Source of the DNA: Limonium bicolor
Lineage: Eukaryota; Streptophyta; Magnoliopsida; Caryophyllales; Plumbaginaceae
Length of the DNA: 64,000 nucleotides
Direction: 5' to 3'
NCBI GenBank assembly: GCA_023374045.1
Contig: CM041777.1
Location: forward strand, 480,415,594-480,479,593
Each line of letters begins with the position of its first letter. The first letter of the stretch is position 1. The notes beneath the pieces are model-generated. The model ran no database searches, was not told where the DNA came from, and saw only the letters and a list, made by a program, of their open reading frames with translations. Positions 24,811-35,144 of this stretch are shown here, piece after piece. The position numbers were made by a program, and so were the translations under genes.

Positions 24811-25824
24811 ATGGATGCCCAGTTGCCGAAGAATTCAATGGGATGCTGAAAAAGATTGAGCGCATGGAGAGGGCCAACAAGCCAGCTGGTTTTGACCACT
24901 TTCCCAGGATTATATCCCAAGGTTGATCTCCCTCCAAGGTTGAAATTGCCAACACTTCCTCTATACAAAGGTTCCTCCGACCCACAACTTCATTTGGCAA
25001 TGTTCGATAGGGAAATGTCCATCCTTTCGCTAAACGACATGCAGAAGGCCAAGGTATTTGCTCACTATCTTGATGAGACCCCTCAGCATTGGTACATAAC
25101 TCAAAGGTAAATACCAAGACATACGAGGAGGTCTGTGAAGCCTTTCTGCATCATTTTGAGTACGCTAGAAGTTTTGGAGTCACCAGGGCTGATCTTGCAG
25201 GCACACGACAAACAGAAGGTGAATCAATGACCGACTTCGTCAAGCATTGGAGGATGAAGGCAGCCGCTATGCTCACAAATATGGACGAACAGGACAAATC
25301 CGAATTGGGTAATCAAAAATATGCGGAAGCAATACAGTGACGAGCTGAAATTCACATACTTTCCTAGCTTCAACATGCTGATGGGACAAGTTAATGTCCT
25401 AGAAGAAATGATTCACCAAGGGGAGTTAAAACTTGGGAACTCAAAAAACACCGGGAATGGCTCGGGGACAGCAGCCTGTATCCAGAGTGGCACCCGAAAG
25501 AGAACTAGGCAGCATGAGGTAAACACCGTTCGACAGGTAAAAGGACCAGGGCAAATCGTTGGGGCAGTGGAATCATCCCGAAAGAGCTCCCGTCGAAGAG
25601 AGTTCACAAACATCGGTCAGCCATTGAGCCAGGTTTTTGGAAGACTCCAGGAACGAAACATGCTGCAACCTCTCACCCCTCGACAAAGGGACCCCCAAAA
25701 AGGAAGGAATCTGAACCAGTATTGTCAGTATCACCAGCTTCCCGGTCATGACACCGACAACTGCAAAATTTTGAAGCAGCACATCCAAGATCTTATCAAT
25801 CAAGGTTTTCAACTCCCCGAGTAG
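24811..25824 (+). pseudogene. gag: gag relic (Tat/Ogre-type capsid and zinc-knuckle region)
   Basis: The reading frame moves between phases several times: a start near 24811, an early break near 24840, another near 24910, one near 25108 and one near 25320. Read across these, the product is about 330 residues. Its core has the Retrotrans_gag pattern (LPTLPLYKGSSDPQLHLAMF, then HYLDETPQHWY, then EAFLHHFEYAR and DFVKHWRMKA). A C-terminal knuckle YCQYHQLPGHDTDNC follows, in the C-X2-H style of Tat/Athila gags rather than canonical CCHC. Gag would form virus-like particles in the cytoplasm and package element RNA. The stop is at 25822-25824, and no protease or pol frame follows. Breaks may be decay or uncorrected read errors, since homopolymer indels are common between this element's LTRs. 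Confidence 0.8.
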
Positions 25825-27329
25825 GAATCCCAGGTCAAGCACCATCAGAGAGTGCTATCTTCAAGTGTTTTCTCCGATTTCTTCTCTTTACTAGTCATTT
25901 TTATGTTTTCCAATGTTTGTAGTAGTTAGTTTCCTTTATCATTTTCGGTAGTTTTCCTGAGTTTGTAATTTCCAACATTATTCTTTTTGTTGAATAAAAC
26001 ATAGTTCCGTTTTCATAATTTTTATACAAAGCATCATTCGTTTATTCGAAAAAACTTAAAAAAAGAGCACTCACGAAGTAATCGTTTTCAGACTATGCGA
26101 TGGAACGGCTTGTCTCTTGTTTCTAAAAATTTGAACATGCCTAACCAAACACCACAACTCACCACATAATATCCAAACAACCCACAATGAGGTTCAAGGC
26201 CCACATCTATCAAACTGTTGTCACAAACCCCAAATCAATACTGGGGGCAATCTGAGTTTAGAATCATTGTCTTCGAATCTTTTGTTTAAACGTGTGAACT
26301 AGTCTTTGAGTGAAATTCGCGAGAGTGTCTTGAGCGGAAAAACCATGAGTGAACGAGCGTGTCATTTTTACACGACTCCGGTGAGTCCACATTCAAAGGT
26401 GAGGTAAACGGTATAACTCCGACCGAAGGAGATAATTTGTAAATTTACGCTTAGACCTGTGAAAAGTAACAAAGAACGGATATACAACTATCAGGAATGA
26501 CGAAGCACCTAGGTACAGCACCACATAGCCAAAAGCTTTTAAACCCTGACATTAAACCCTAGGCACCCCCGCTGAGCCTTCCATATATCCCTTTTCGACA
26601 TTATGAACTCCACAAAATAACCCAGCCAATGATGAATGTCCGACCCGGTGACCAAAGGACGCAAGGAGCCCGACTCTCAGATAACATTCTCATCAGTCCA
26701 AAGAAGCAATGCCGCTATCAGCATGACAAAGCGATCCGCAAATGGTCCCAGAGTGACACAGGATCAAAAGAGCTCACATCAAAACAGCTCTCGAAGCCCA
26801 AAACCGGGAAACAAGAACCCCGAAGGCAAAACCAAGAAAGGATAAAACAAAAGGCAAACCCGAAGTGCCTCGAAGAAATCCAAATGACGAAAAGAGAAAT
26901 AGTGTAAAGGACAACTTCAAACGTCCAGGTCCAGAAGCTCGAAAACAACGTCAACATGAAGCAGCCAGACGGCTTCAAGACAAGGAAGATGAATCCGAGA
27001 GAAGACGCAAGTTGCAGCTTTGGTCACCCATTCAAGCTCCACATACCTCAAATATCCCTCCATGATCCCGTCGTCTTTCATCACACCCTGTGGCCACGTT
27101 ATAAGCCTCGAAGACTTCCGACTTGGTAGTTGTGTATCCAATCACGTGAAAGTAACAGATCGAATGCGTAAATTCATCAAATATCAAATTCAATGGTCTA
27201 GAAGTTGTGACCGTAAGTGAGAAACGAGTGTAAACGCCAAACACGTCGAGTGTAGGTTAGGAAGCACCAAATCAGAACATAAGCCTTGACCCTGTGAGGA
27301 CAAGACTCATTCGCACGTTTGATCAAAGA
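25825..27329 (+). mobile_element. Non-coding interior after gag (gag-only element)
   Basis: This is where pol should be, and none is found. Lysine/arginine-rich frames at 26629-26907, 26636-26845 and 26865-27065 shift phase and resemble no family I know; they may be debris of an additional Ogre-like frame. The G-run ACTGGGGGCAAT occurs at 26240-26251. Confidence 0.6.
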
Positions 27330-27332
27330 AAA

Positions 27333-27433
27333 TACTGGGGGCAATCGATCGGAACGATCAATTGCCATGAACTCTAGCTCATATTGTCTTAAGGGAAAAA
27401 TACTGGGGGCAATTGTTGGCTCCAACAATTGCC
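27333..27433 (+). repeat. Duplicated G-run plus palindrome module
   Basis: ACTGGGGGCAAT occurs at 27334-27345 and 27402-27413, 68 bp apart. Each overlaps an inverted repeat GGCAAT...ATTGCC, at 27340-27366 and 27408-27433. The inner arms differ in sequence but still pair in both copies. The G-run resembles this element's own polypurine tract (29359-29370). Confidence 0.7.
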
Positions 27434-27829
27434 ATGATAACACCAATTGAAACCCAAAGCTTGAGCACCTCCATCCCACCACAGGCACACATAAGCCCTT
27501 ACCTCCACACCAAACACCTCGGGCCCACACAAGCCCTTACCCCCACACAAATTCTACTTCACCACACAGGCTCACGTAAGCCCTTACCTTCACATCATAC
27601 ACCACAGGCACACATATGCCCTCATCACCACTCAAAAGATCTCTGCATCAAACACCACACCCCACCGGTAGCATGTTCATCTCCTAGGAGATAAATTACA
27701 AGTCTGAAATCTTTAGTCAGGAAATGATAACTTCACTTTCTTTTTCAATAAATAGAATTTTCCTCAAACACTGCCATGTTTGGCACCTTCATCAGCAATT
27801 TCTTGTTTGAACAATTCTTCTTCATCGCC
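27434..27829. other. Degenerate CACA/AGCCCTTAC-rich stretch
   Basis: The phrase ACACAAGCCCTTACC and variants recur three to five times between 27485 and 27620. No gene was recognised; the frame at 27413-27694 is low-complexity. Confidence 0.5.
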
Positions 27830-28470
27830 ATGTTCATCCTAGCAATTTCTTGCTTTCAATCATCATCGCCATGTTTGGCATATTCCTAGCAATTTCTTGC
27901 TTTCAACAAATCTGCATCATCGCCATGTTTGGCATATTCCTAGCAATTTCTTGCTTTCAACAAATCTGCATCATCGCCATGTTTGGCATATTCCTAGCAA
28001 TTTCTTGCTTTCAACAAACCTACATCATCGCCATGTTTGGCATATTCCTAGCAATTTCTTGCTTTCAACAAATCTGCATCATCGCCATGTTTGGCATATT
28101 TCTTGCTTTCAACAACCTACATCATCGCCATGTTTGGCATATTCCTAGCAATTTCTTGCTTTCAACAAATCTGCATCATCGCCATGTTTGGCATATTTCT
28201 TGCTTTCAACAAACCTACATCATCGCCATGTTTGGCATATTCCTAGCAATTTCTTGCTTTCAACCAACCTACATCATCGCCATGTTTGGCATTCCTAGCA
28301 ATTTCTTGCTTTCAACAAATCTGCATCATCGCCATGTTTGGCATATTCTTGCTTTCAACAAACCTACATCATCGCCATGTTTGGCATATTCCTAGCAATT
28401 TCTTGCTTTCAACCAACCTACATCATCGCCATGTTGGCATGTTCCTAGCAATTTCTTGCTTTCGACAAAT
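27830..28470. repeat. Satellite array I: units of about 46-60 bp
   Basis: CATCATCGCCATGTTTGGCA followed by TATTCCTAGCAATTTCTTGC recurs about eleven times, with shorter units lacking CCTAGCAATT. The unit is often 60 bp, giving frames without stops; the 181-codon frame at 27850-28395 is a reading of the satellite and not a membrane protein gene. Confidence 0.93.
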
Positions 28471-28507
28471 TAGCATATCATCCCCATAGCATCATCACCT
28501 TTTATAC

Positions 28508-28860
28508 TTCAGGTTCCCGACACCTTATAATGCTCGGGTACCCCATTCAATCTCAGGTTCCCGACACCTTATAATGCTCGGTGTATCCATTCGTATTCCA
28601 GGTTCCCGACACCTTATAATGCTCGGCGTATTCCAGGTTCCCGACACCTTATAATGCTCGGCGTATTCCAGGTTCCCGACACCTTATAATGCTCGGCGTA
28701 TTCCAGGTTCCCGACACCTTATAATGCTCGGCGTATTCCAGGTTCCCGACACCTTATAATGCTCGGCGTACTCCAGGTTCCCGACACCTTATAATGCTCG
28801 GCGTGTCCCGTTTAATCTCAGGTTCCCGACACCTTATAATGCTCGGTGTATTCCATCATC
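28508..28860. repeat. Satellite array II: units of 34-42 bp
   Basis: AGGTTCCCGACACCTTATAA followed by TGCTCGG recurs about nine times; inner units are uniform, edge units longer and diverged, typical of unequal exchange. Confidence 0.93.
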
Positions 28861-28861
28861 T

Positions 28862-29265
28862 TTCAGGTAGTCAAAGCCTTAGAATAGCTTGACATCATTT
28901 TCATCACTTTAGGTAGTCAACGCCTTAGAATAGCTTGACATCATTTTCATCACTTTAGGTAGACAGCGCCTTAGAATAGTCGACAGCATATCATCACTTT
29001 AGGTAGTCAGCAATAGCTCGACAACATATCATCATTTTAGGTAGTCAACGCCTTAGAATAGCTTGACATCATATCATCCTTTAGGTAGTCAACGCCTTAG
29101 AATAGCTTGACATCATATCATCCTTATAGGTAGTCGACGCCTTAGAATAGTCTGACATTACTTCATCATTACCTTTAGGTGGTCGACGCCTTAGAACCAC
29201 TCGACACCCTTCCACTTTACTCATAGGTAGTCAGCGCCTTAGAATAGCTCGACACAACTTGTCGG
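28862..29265. repeat. Satellite array III: units of about 45-52 bp
   Basis: AGGTAGTCAACGCCTTAGAA followed by TAGCTTGACATCAT recurs about eight times. It resembles array II in plan (a GTC/GAC-flanked CGCCTTAGAATAG core) but not in sequence. Confidence 0.9.
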
Positions 29266-29358
29266 ATTCAGTTGCACGAGGGGCCTTTTAAGATCCAAAA
29301 TTTTGGGGTATCACTCAAGCATCAACTAGCCTTCTCATTTCCACTACAAGTCTAGTTG

Positions 29359-29371
29359 ACGGGGGGCAATC
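29359..29371 (+). promoter_or_regulatory. Polypurine tract of the gag-only element
   Basis: ACGGGGGGCAATC lies directly before the 3' LTR start TGTTATACCC at 29372. The CAAT inside the tract is a feature shared with Tat/Ogre elements. Confidence 0.85.
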
Positions 29372-31116
29372 TGTTATACCCAAAATTTCAACCCCCCGGA
29401 GGAGAGTCTCTACTAATAGGCTAGTAGCAAGGGTTCCCAGTTCGATCGGCACATTTCAGAGTACTAGGGACAGCTTAGTCATCTCCAGGGGCATTTTCGT
29501 AATTTTTCAAGGCTCCTAAGCCCCCTATAGGCTTTCTCTCTCCTCCAAATAAGGGTCAAATCAACTTGAAATGCTTTGATATTTAACCCATGATAGAGGA
29601 TGACATTTTAAGCATAATGGCGTTGGAATTTTGATTTTCGAATTTCCAATAATTTTCTAGCAATTTCTGATTGAATCTGACGAGAAATTGAATTTAAAAA
29701 TATTCCAATACCCAAAAAATTCGATCTCACTTTAGAAAAATCAGAATTATCATCCTTTACCCATGTGTGAAATTTCATAATCAAATTCCTTTTGGAAGCC
29801 CTTGAGCTTAAAACGTCGGTAAATCTCGGTTTTTACCGGATTTTCTATCTTAAGGAAGTCTATATAAGGAACCTTATCCCATGATCAAATCAGAACCTCA
29901 AGAACCCTAAGCAACCAGAAAACCTAGCCGTCTCATTCTCCTCACGTTTTTTACACATCCAAGCACCAAAATCACATCAAAAATCTCTCGAAATCACACC
30001 TAAACACACTTTTCAACTCCAACACATCAACAATCATCAAACATCAACCAAACCACCTCCAAAACGGAAGAACATCATCAACAATCAACAACCAGAACGC
30101 CCGGGGTCGAACTCAATCCGGAACGGCATCATCGGAGCCTCCGAAGAATCCCAACGTGAAGAATCATCTTGAATTCGAAGGTAAAACAGGTTACAATCCA
30201 ACTTTTCTGATTCCCCACGACCTTATTAACTCTCTGTCAAATTTTGGGTTCAAACTAACCTTTTTACGCTTCTGTACTGCTGTTTGATTAAGCTTCTGTC
30301 AACAACTTGTTTGCCAAGTTTCGTGCTTAATTCGAATTCAAATTGAAAACTTTAAATCACTAACATCTTGTACATCCTTCAGGCTACACACCCATAAAAT
30401 TTGAGCTCAAAACACCCTCGGGAACCTTCTGAAAAACCCTGTCCGTGGGTGGTCCGTGACCTCGGACCTATGGTCCGGGACCTCGGACGCGTTGTCCGAG
30501 ACCACGGACACCACGGACGGCGGCGGGATTTAAAAATTCAAAACTTAGTTTTCTAACGATGTCCGGGCCCACGGACAGCCTGTCCGTGGCCCGGACTTGC
30601 AAACTTTTGTTTTCCTTCAATCAGCTTTATCTTCATATAGGCTAACTGGGGTCAGTGGCTTCGGACATTAGGTCCGTGGCTACGGACGGAAACAAAATTT
30701 GACCTAATTCTGCCTCCGAAAACCCTAGTTTAGGTAATTTTAATTTCCACTTTAATTTTCTGTCAAAAAAGGCTAAAAAACACAAAAAAAACAGAAGCTC
30801 GCGCACTTAGGTTAAAACGACTCGTAATAAGCCGTAAATAAACCAAGTAGAGGAAAAACGAACTAGGAAGGGTAATGAAAGTAATTGAACCCTAATTAAG
30901 TCGAATACAAGCCCCCGAACCCGAACTCTCCTTTCCTAATTTAATCTAGGTCAAAATTAGGTGGCGACTCATATAGGTTCCAGTGAGCTAGCTTAGGTTT
31001 TTAATAATTATTGTTATACGACATAGTTATTAATCTTAGGTTATAAGTGGACCTAAACCGTTTAGATCTAATCAACTTTAATCAACATAGGATATGGTTT
31101 AAAATCGAGGCTCACA
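29372..31116 (+). mobile_element. 3' LTR of the gag-only element
   Basis: It runs from TGTTATACCC to GGCTCACA and matches 21844-23588. It retains TATATAA (29871-29877) as the best promoter candidate and the GC-rich hairpin (30441-30518). It is followed by the target copy CCACG (31117-31121). Confidence 0.92.
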
Positions 31117-31370
31117 CCACGGTTGTACAGCGACCGTCGTTTAAATCCGTTTCTGTCGCGGGGAAAGACCGATTTTATACCACGGTTTGACTTGATAACC
31201 GTGGTATATAAGCCTTTTATACGACGGTTCTGGAACATAACCGTGGTATATTACCGTTTCCATTGCATTTTATACGACGGTTTTGCTACTAAACCGTGGT
31301 TTATAATGTCGTTCCATTTGTTTAAAACCACGGTTTTTACATAACCGTGGTTTTTTTTTTTTTTTTAGTT
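31117..31370. repeat. CACTA-1 left subterminal repeats (part 2)
   Basis: This continues the array cut by the LTR element. CGTCGTTT, CCACGGTTT, AACCGTGGTA, ACGACGGTT and similar motifs recur at 15-40-bp spacing up to the T-run at 31348. The LTR element landed inside one CCACGGTT motif. Confidence 0.75.
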
Positions 31371-31696
31371 TTTTTTGTTTTTTAGCCTCTACCACAATGT
31401 TTTCCAACACAACCCAATTTACAATCATATATACAACCTGTACAGGGCATCCAACTGGTATTGCCCTTTGATAACCAACCACACTATATATGACCATAAA
31501 CCAAGTTGCCAGTTTGAATTGCAACATTGAAAACGAATTGCCAAAACTTTCAAAAATAAGAGAGAGTTGAACTTTACAAACTCTTTGAGAGTCTACGTTG
31601 CTTCAGCACAAACAAAAGTGTAAGTCTAACTACACTAGGATAAGATCTAAGTAACACTCAAGTAATTTTTACACCAAAACTGCGATAGATGATCTC
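31371..31696 (-). other. 3' flank of the CACTA-1 protease gene
   Basis: AT-rich stretch between the subterminal array and the stop codon of the Ulp1-type gene; it likely holds the 3' untranslated region. No separate feature was seen. Confidence 0.5.
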
Positions 31697-34600
31697 TTAC
31701 AAAGTCGAGATCCACTTTGGAATACGTGCTCCCTGCTTTGTGAAAAAAGAAACGATCTGTCCATAAAAAGAAACTGATCATCATTAGTACACAATTTTAT
31801 TTCAAATGCAATAACTTTAACTAAAACTTTGATTGGTATGGTTTACCTTGTCATCATCACCAAGCGTGTCAATATTTTGTACAATCTCGAACATGTACCG
31901 CATCACATAATAGCCACAGCTTCGTGAATCAGGCTGTTGAGGACACTGTCATCACACCATCCATGGATTACCAACTTTAGATAGATCAAAAAATTAAACG
32001 TTTAACTTTAATACAAAAATGCATAAATTAAATGATTACTTACACGTATGTAATGGAAGTCCAAGATGGAGAATGGTTTCTTCGCATCACTCAAACCAAA
32101 CTTATGACCCCTGCATAAATACAGCATTTTAAAATGAAGCCATTTATTGTCAATAATCTAGGACAAGCTTAAAATAAATACAGAATGCATTAAAATTTTG
32201 AATACTCACTCCTTCAAATATTTCTCTACAGCGATCTCTCGAAGGTCATCAGGGCCGCCCAATGGGTCTAGTATCAACAAGCATGAGGTGTCGATACACA
32301 ACACCATCAACATCCAATGATTGCTGCCACAGATAAAACAAAGAATGTTTTGTAGAACAATATTTTAAATTATCACAATTAGGAAGCAAAAAATTCCAGT
32401 TATTGTGTACTTACATCTGATGATATGGGATCAGCAAATATTTGCTTCTTCTTCGCACCGCAGCACAAAATCCCTGCCTCACGTGCTGTGCACATCCTTG
32501 CGCATCCAATGCGGCCTGATTTGCTGACATCAATTGCGGCACAAGAAAGAGATGGAAGATAATCTCTTGTTCGATATCAGTCTAGTAGTCAAACACCTAA
32601 ACAACATTTTTTCATAAGATATGTTAAATAGCTTAAAAAAATGAAAGATAATTTAATAATTTAAAAGATACTTACACACAATAGGCCTGAATCACAGAGA
32701 TGTTAAGCAGGTCTCCCATCAAAAATTCTCTTAGATCGCTCACGGTAATCATCAGATCTCTGGGCTCGGGGAGTGGAAAACATGCTTAGACACTTTCATG
32801 TTGAAATTGGTGACAGACTGGGCTTCGTCATGAAAAAGTCATACAGCATTTTTGTTTGTCTGTCAACTTCTTCAGATACTTGGGTGTCAGAATGGGGGAT
32901 CTCCTAGGAGTCATATCGAAAGGTTTGACCACTTCCTTTCTCACACTCTGACTCTCCTCATTTGATTTCACAACTTCCTTCCCCTTATCCACTTTCCTCT
33001 TCTTAACCGGTCTTAATTCCTTATCAATCTAATAGTATACAAAATTTAAATAATAAACATATCAGTCAACAGTCAAGTTAAAAACTAAACAGTAAGCATG
33101 TAATTAAATAGTTTACCTTGCACTAACATCAATGAGAGAATATGGCCATGGAACAACTGAAGATTTTGCTTGACCTATTTTACTCCACTGATTCCACTCC
33201 AACGGAAGGGGAGAGTCCTCATGACCTTGCACAATATCGTCTACCATCACACGAGCGTGGAGAGGTGGGATGGGCTTGAAATGTACTACAGTGTTCGGTC
33301 CGGTCTGTAAAACCCGACCGAATGCAACATGCACAGTCCCACAATCCAACACTTGAAACAAATGACATGATTTAGCCACCTACATCAACTCACAACAGTA
33401 CGCAAGCTAATAAAATTATATTGTTTTCAAAGTAATGTTAAAATAACTAAGGAGGAAAAAAGAACAAACCGAAAGGTTTTGATAAGGAAATGTGTCTCTG
33501 GTAGGAGAAGAAGGTGCAGGATGATCGACCATCGGAGTATCCGCCGTCGTGGTAGGAGCAGACGTCGGTGTAGGATCATCGACAGTATCCGCCGTCGTGG
33601 TAGGAGCAGACGTCGGTCTAGCAGTAGGTGCCGGTGTAGGAGACACGGCCACTATCGATGTATCCGCGTCGCGGTAGGAGTAGACACCGGTGTAGGAGTA
33701 GGTGTCGGTGTAGGAGCATGCACCTGGCCCAATACTAAAGCCTCAAGTCTTCGCAGGCGCTCCTCGTAGGCTTGACGCTCCTCAGCGTGGCGTCTTTCGA
33801 CTCAGCGTGACGTCTTTCCGACTCCTCCAACCGGTCATGCACCCGTTCATCCACCATTCTCTCTATCATTTCAGCCTGTGGTACTCTCGATCGAGACGTA
33901 GGAAACACGTCTTTTTGGCGAACTTCCCCTCCAAGCCCCCGCACTCGCCCTGGATGATCCTTTTGCCCAAGGGCCTTATTCAGTGGATCATCCTGAGACG
34001 GAGGGGCCGGAACCATCTCCCATCGCTCAGTAGAGCCAGACTATTTTAAATTAACAAAAATATTAGAAATGAACTTACTAATTAGTAAACAACAACTTTT
34101 AAATATATATACTTACAATCTTGGACGCCAACTCAGCAGTCTCGCTCTGCGGGAACACATATCCCTCGTCATTTTTCTTCATGCGACCCAGCATAAATGT
34201 CTGCACCCTACTTGCATCGTCAACATCATCAATAACTGACTGAGTGCCGTCTTCATTAGTTTTCGTCAGTAAGCCCTCGCTCTTCCACTTCTCCAACCGC
34301 CCCGTGTATCCAGCTCGCCCCATGAAGTGCTTGTAGATATTCTTCGCCCGGTTACGTCTCGCTTGTTCTTGACGTAACTGTTACAAAATTTGTATATTTG
34401 TAAGTTATACATAATAAAAAAAATATTTGTTAAATTTTATTCCTTAAATAATTAAGAAAGAATAATTGTAAAAGTACCTTAAACTCTTCAGTCTGGCGAT
34501 GGTCGTAGAATATCTTCCAGTCCTCCTCCGTGATCATACCATCATACACTACCCACGGCGGTGACCTCTTGGAGCCCGGTTTGGTAATCCAGCCATCTAC

Positions 34601-35026
34601 CAACCGATGCTTGAACTGTCGCAGTGATGTCGCTAGAAGTGATTCAATCTTCGTCCGAAGTTCATCCGCGACTTTGTACTTCTTCTACACCATCTGCCAC
34701 ATGATGTATTTGTCTGCCTTTTCTTGATCTTTCCAATCCTTATTAATCGAGCAATGGGATTTTACCATCAATCCCAAGTAGGAAGCAAACTGCTGCTTCG
34801 ACCCACCACGATGTCGGAGGTACTTGTCCCAGATCAAATCGATGGGAGAATCTTTCTTCTCCTTCAACCCACGGGTCGGTCCACGTCCCTTCCGAGGGTT
34901 CTGCAAAGTAGATGCAGCTGGTGGTTCTTCAGTAGATGCAGCTGGTGGTTCTTCAGTAGGGACGTCATCGTCAATATCATCCAACCCCAACAGTAAGTCC
35001 TCTTCGACTCTATCGTCAGGATCCAT
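31697..35026 (-). CDS. CACTA-encoded Transposase_24-like protein fused to a Ulp1/C48 cysteine protease (multi-exon)
   Basis: I chose the start MDPDDRVEEDLL at 35026 and the stop at 31697. Visible exons include 35026-34478, 34377-34117, 34040 to about 33470, 33379-33117, a lysine-rich exon near 33030-32720, and protease exons near 32590-32405, 32323-32210, about 32110-32045, about 31955-31850 and 31758-31697. Junctions are GT/AG in phase where checked. Order: acidic N-terminus with two EEPPAAST repeats; a Transposase_24 (Ptta/En/Spm) region with RRNRAKNIYKHFMGRAGYTG and ALGQKDHPGRVRGLGG; a Pro/Thr-rich linker; a DUF8039-like stretch; an NLS-like PVKKRKVDKGK; then the C48 fold. Catalytic residues are His in NHWM (32317-32319), Asp in LDPLG and Cys in SCGYYVMRYM (31916-31918), with QCPQQ before it. 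It probably acts in the nucleus, binding element ends or removing SUMO-like modifiers. An in-frame TAG (34685-34687) and frame slips near 33740 and 32860 suggest decay or sequence errors. Confidence 0.78.
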
Positions 35027-35144
35027 AATCTGAAAAATAATCAACAATTAACAAGGTTAATACGAACATCTACTGAATCAAATATTGAAACATGACAAAA
35101 ATGAAATAATATAATATTGTCAACCAAACTTACAAAATAACATT
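35027..35144 (-). other. Spacer between tnp2 and the protease gene
   Basis: About 118 bp of AT-rich sequence between two co-oriented genes. In maize Spm both products come from one primary transcript by alternative splicing; the short gap allows the same here, but this is inference. Confidence 0.5.

Larger units (their letters stand above)
21844..31116 (+). mobile_element. Gag-only LTR retrotransposon with Tat/Ogre features, nested in CACTA-1
   Basis: LTRs of 1745 bp (21844-23588 and 29372-31116) start TGTTATACCC and end GGCTCACA, with TSD CCACG at 21839-21843 and 31117-31121. The primer site matches tRNA-Arg as in Ogre/Tat elements, and the polypurine tract is ACGGGGGGCAATC. The interior holds a broken gag and no protease, RT or integrase, so it fits the TR-GAG class of non-autonomous elements. 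Three satellite arrays precede the 3' LTR. Confidence 0.92.

Noticed and set aside
25825..27065. Possible pol or additional frame of the gag-only element
   Set aside because: Lys/Arg-rich pieces change phase and contain no protease, RT, RNase H or integrase motif.
27850..28395. 181-codon frame encoding a repetitive hydrophobic peptide (IIAMFGIFLAISCFQQ-type repeats), resembling a multi-pass membrane protein
   Set aside because: It is the translation of satellite array I, whose common unit is a multiple of three; other phases are open too and there is no start context or homologue.
28508..29265. Regularly spaced repeats that look superficially like a CRISPR array
   Set aside because: Plant nuclear context, no unique spacers of constant length, no cas genes; these are satellites inside a retrotransposon.
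33479..33769. Arg-rich 96-codon plus-strand frame
   Set aside because: It is the antisense of the Pro/Thr-rich linker of the Ulp1-type gene.
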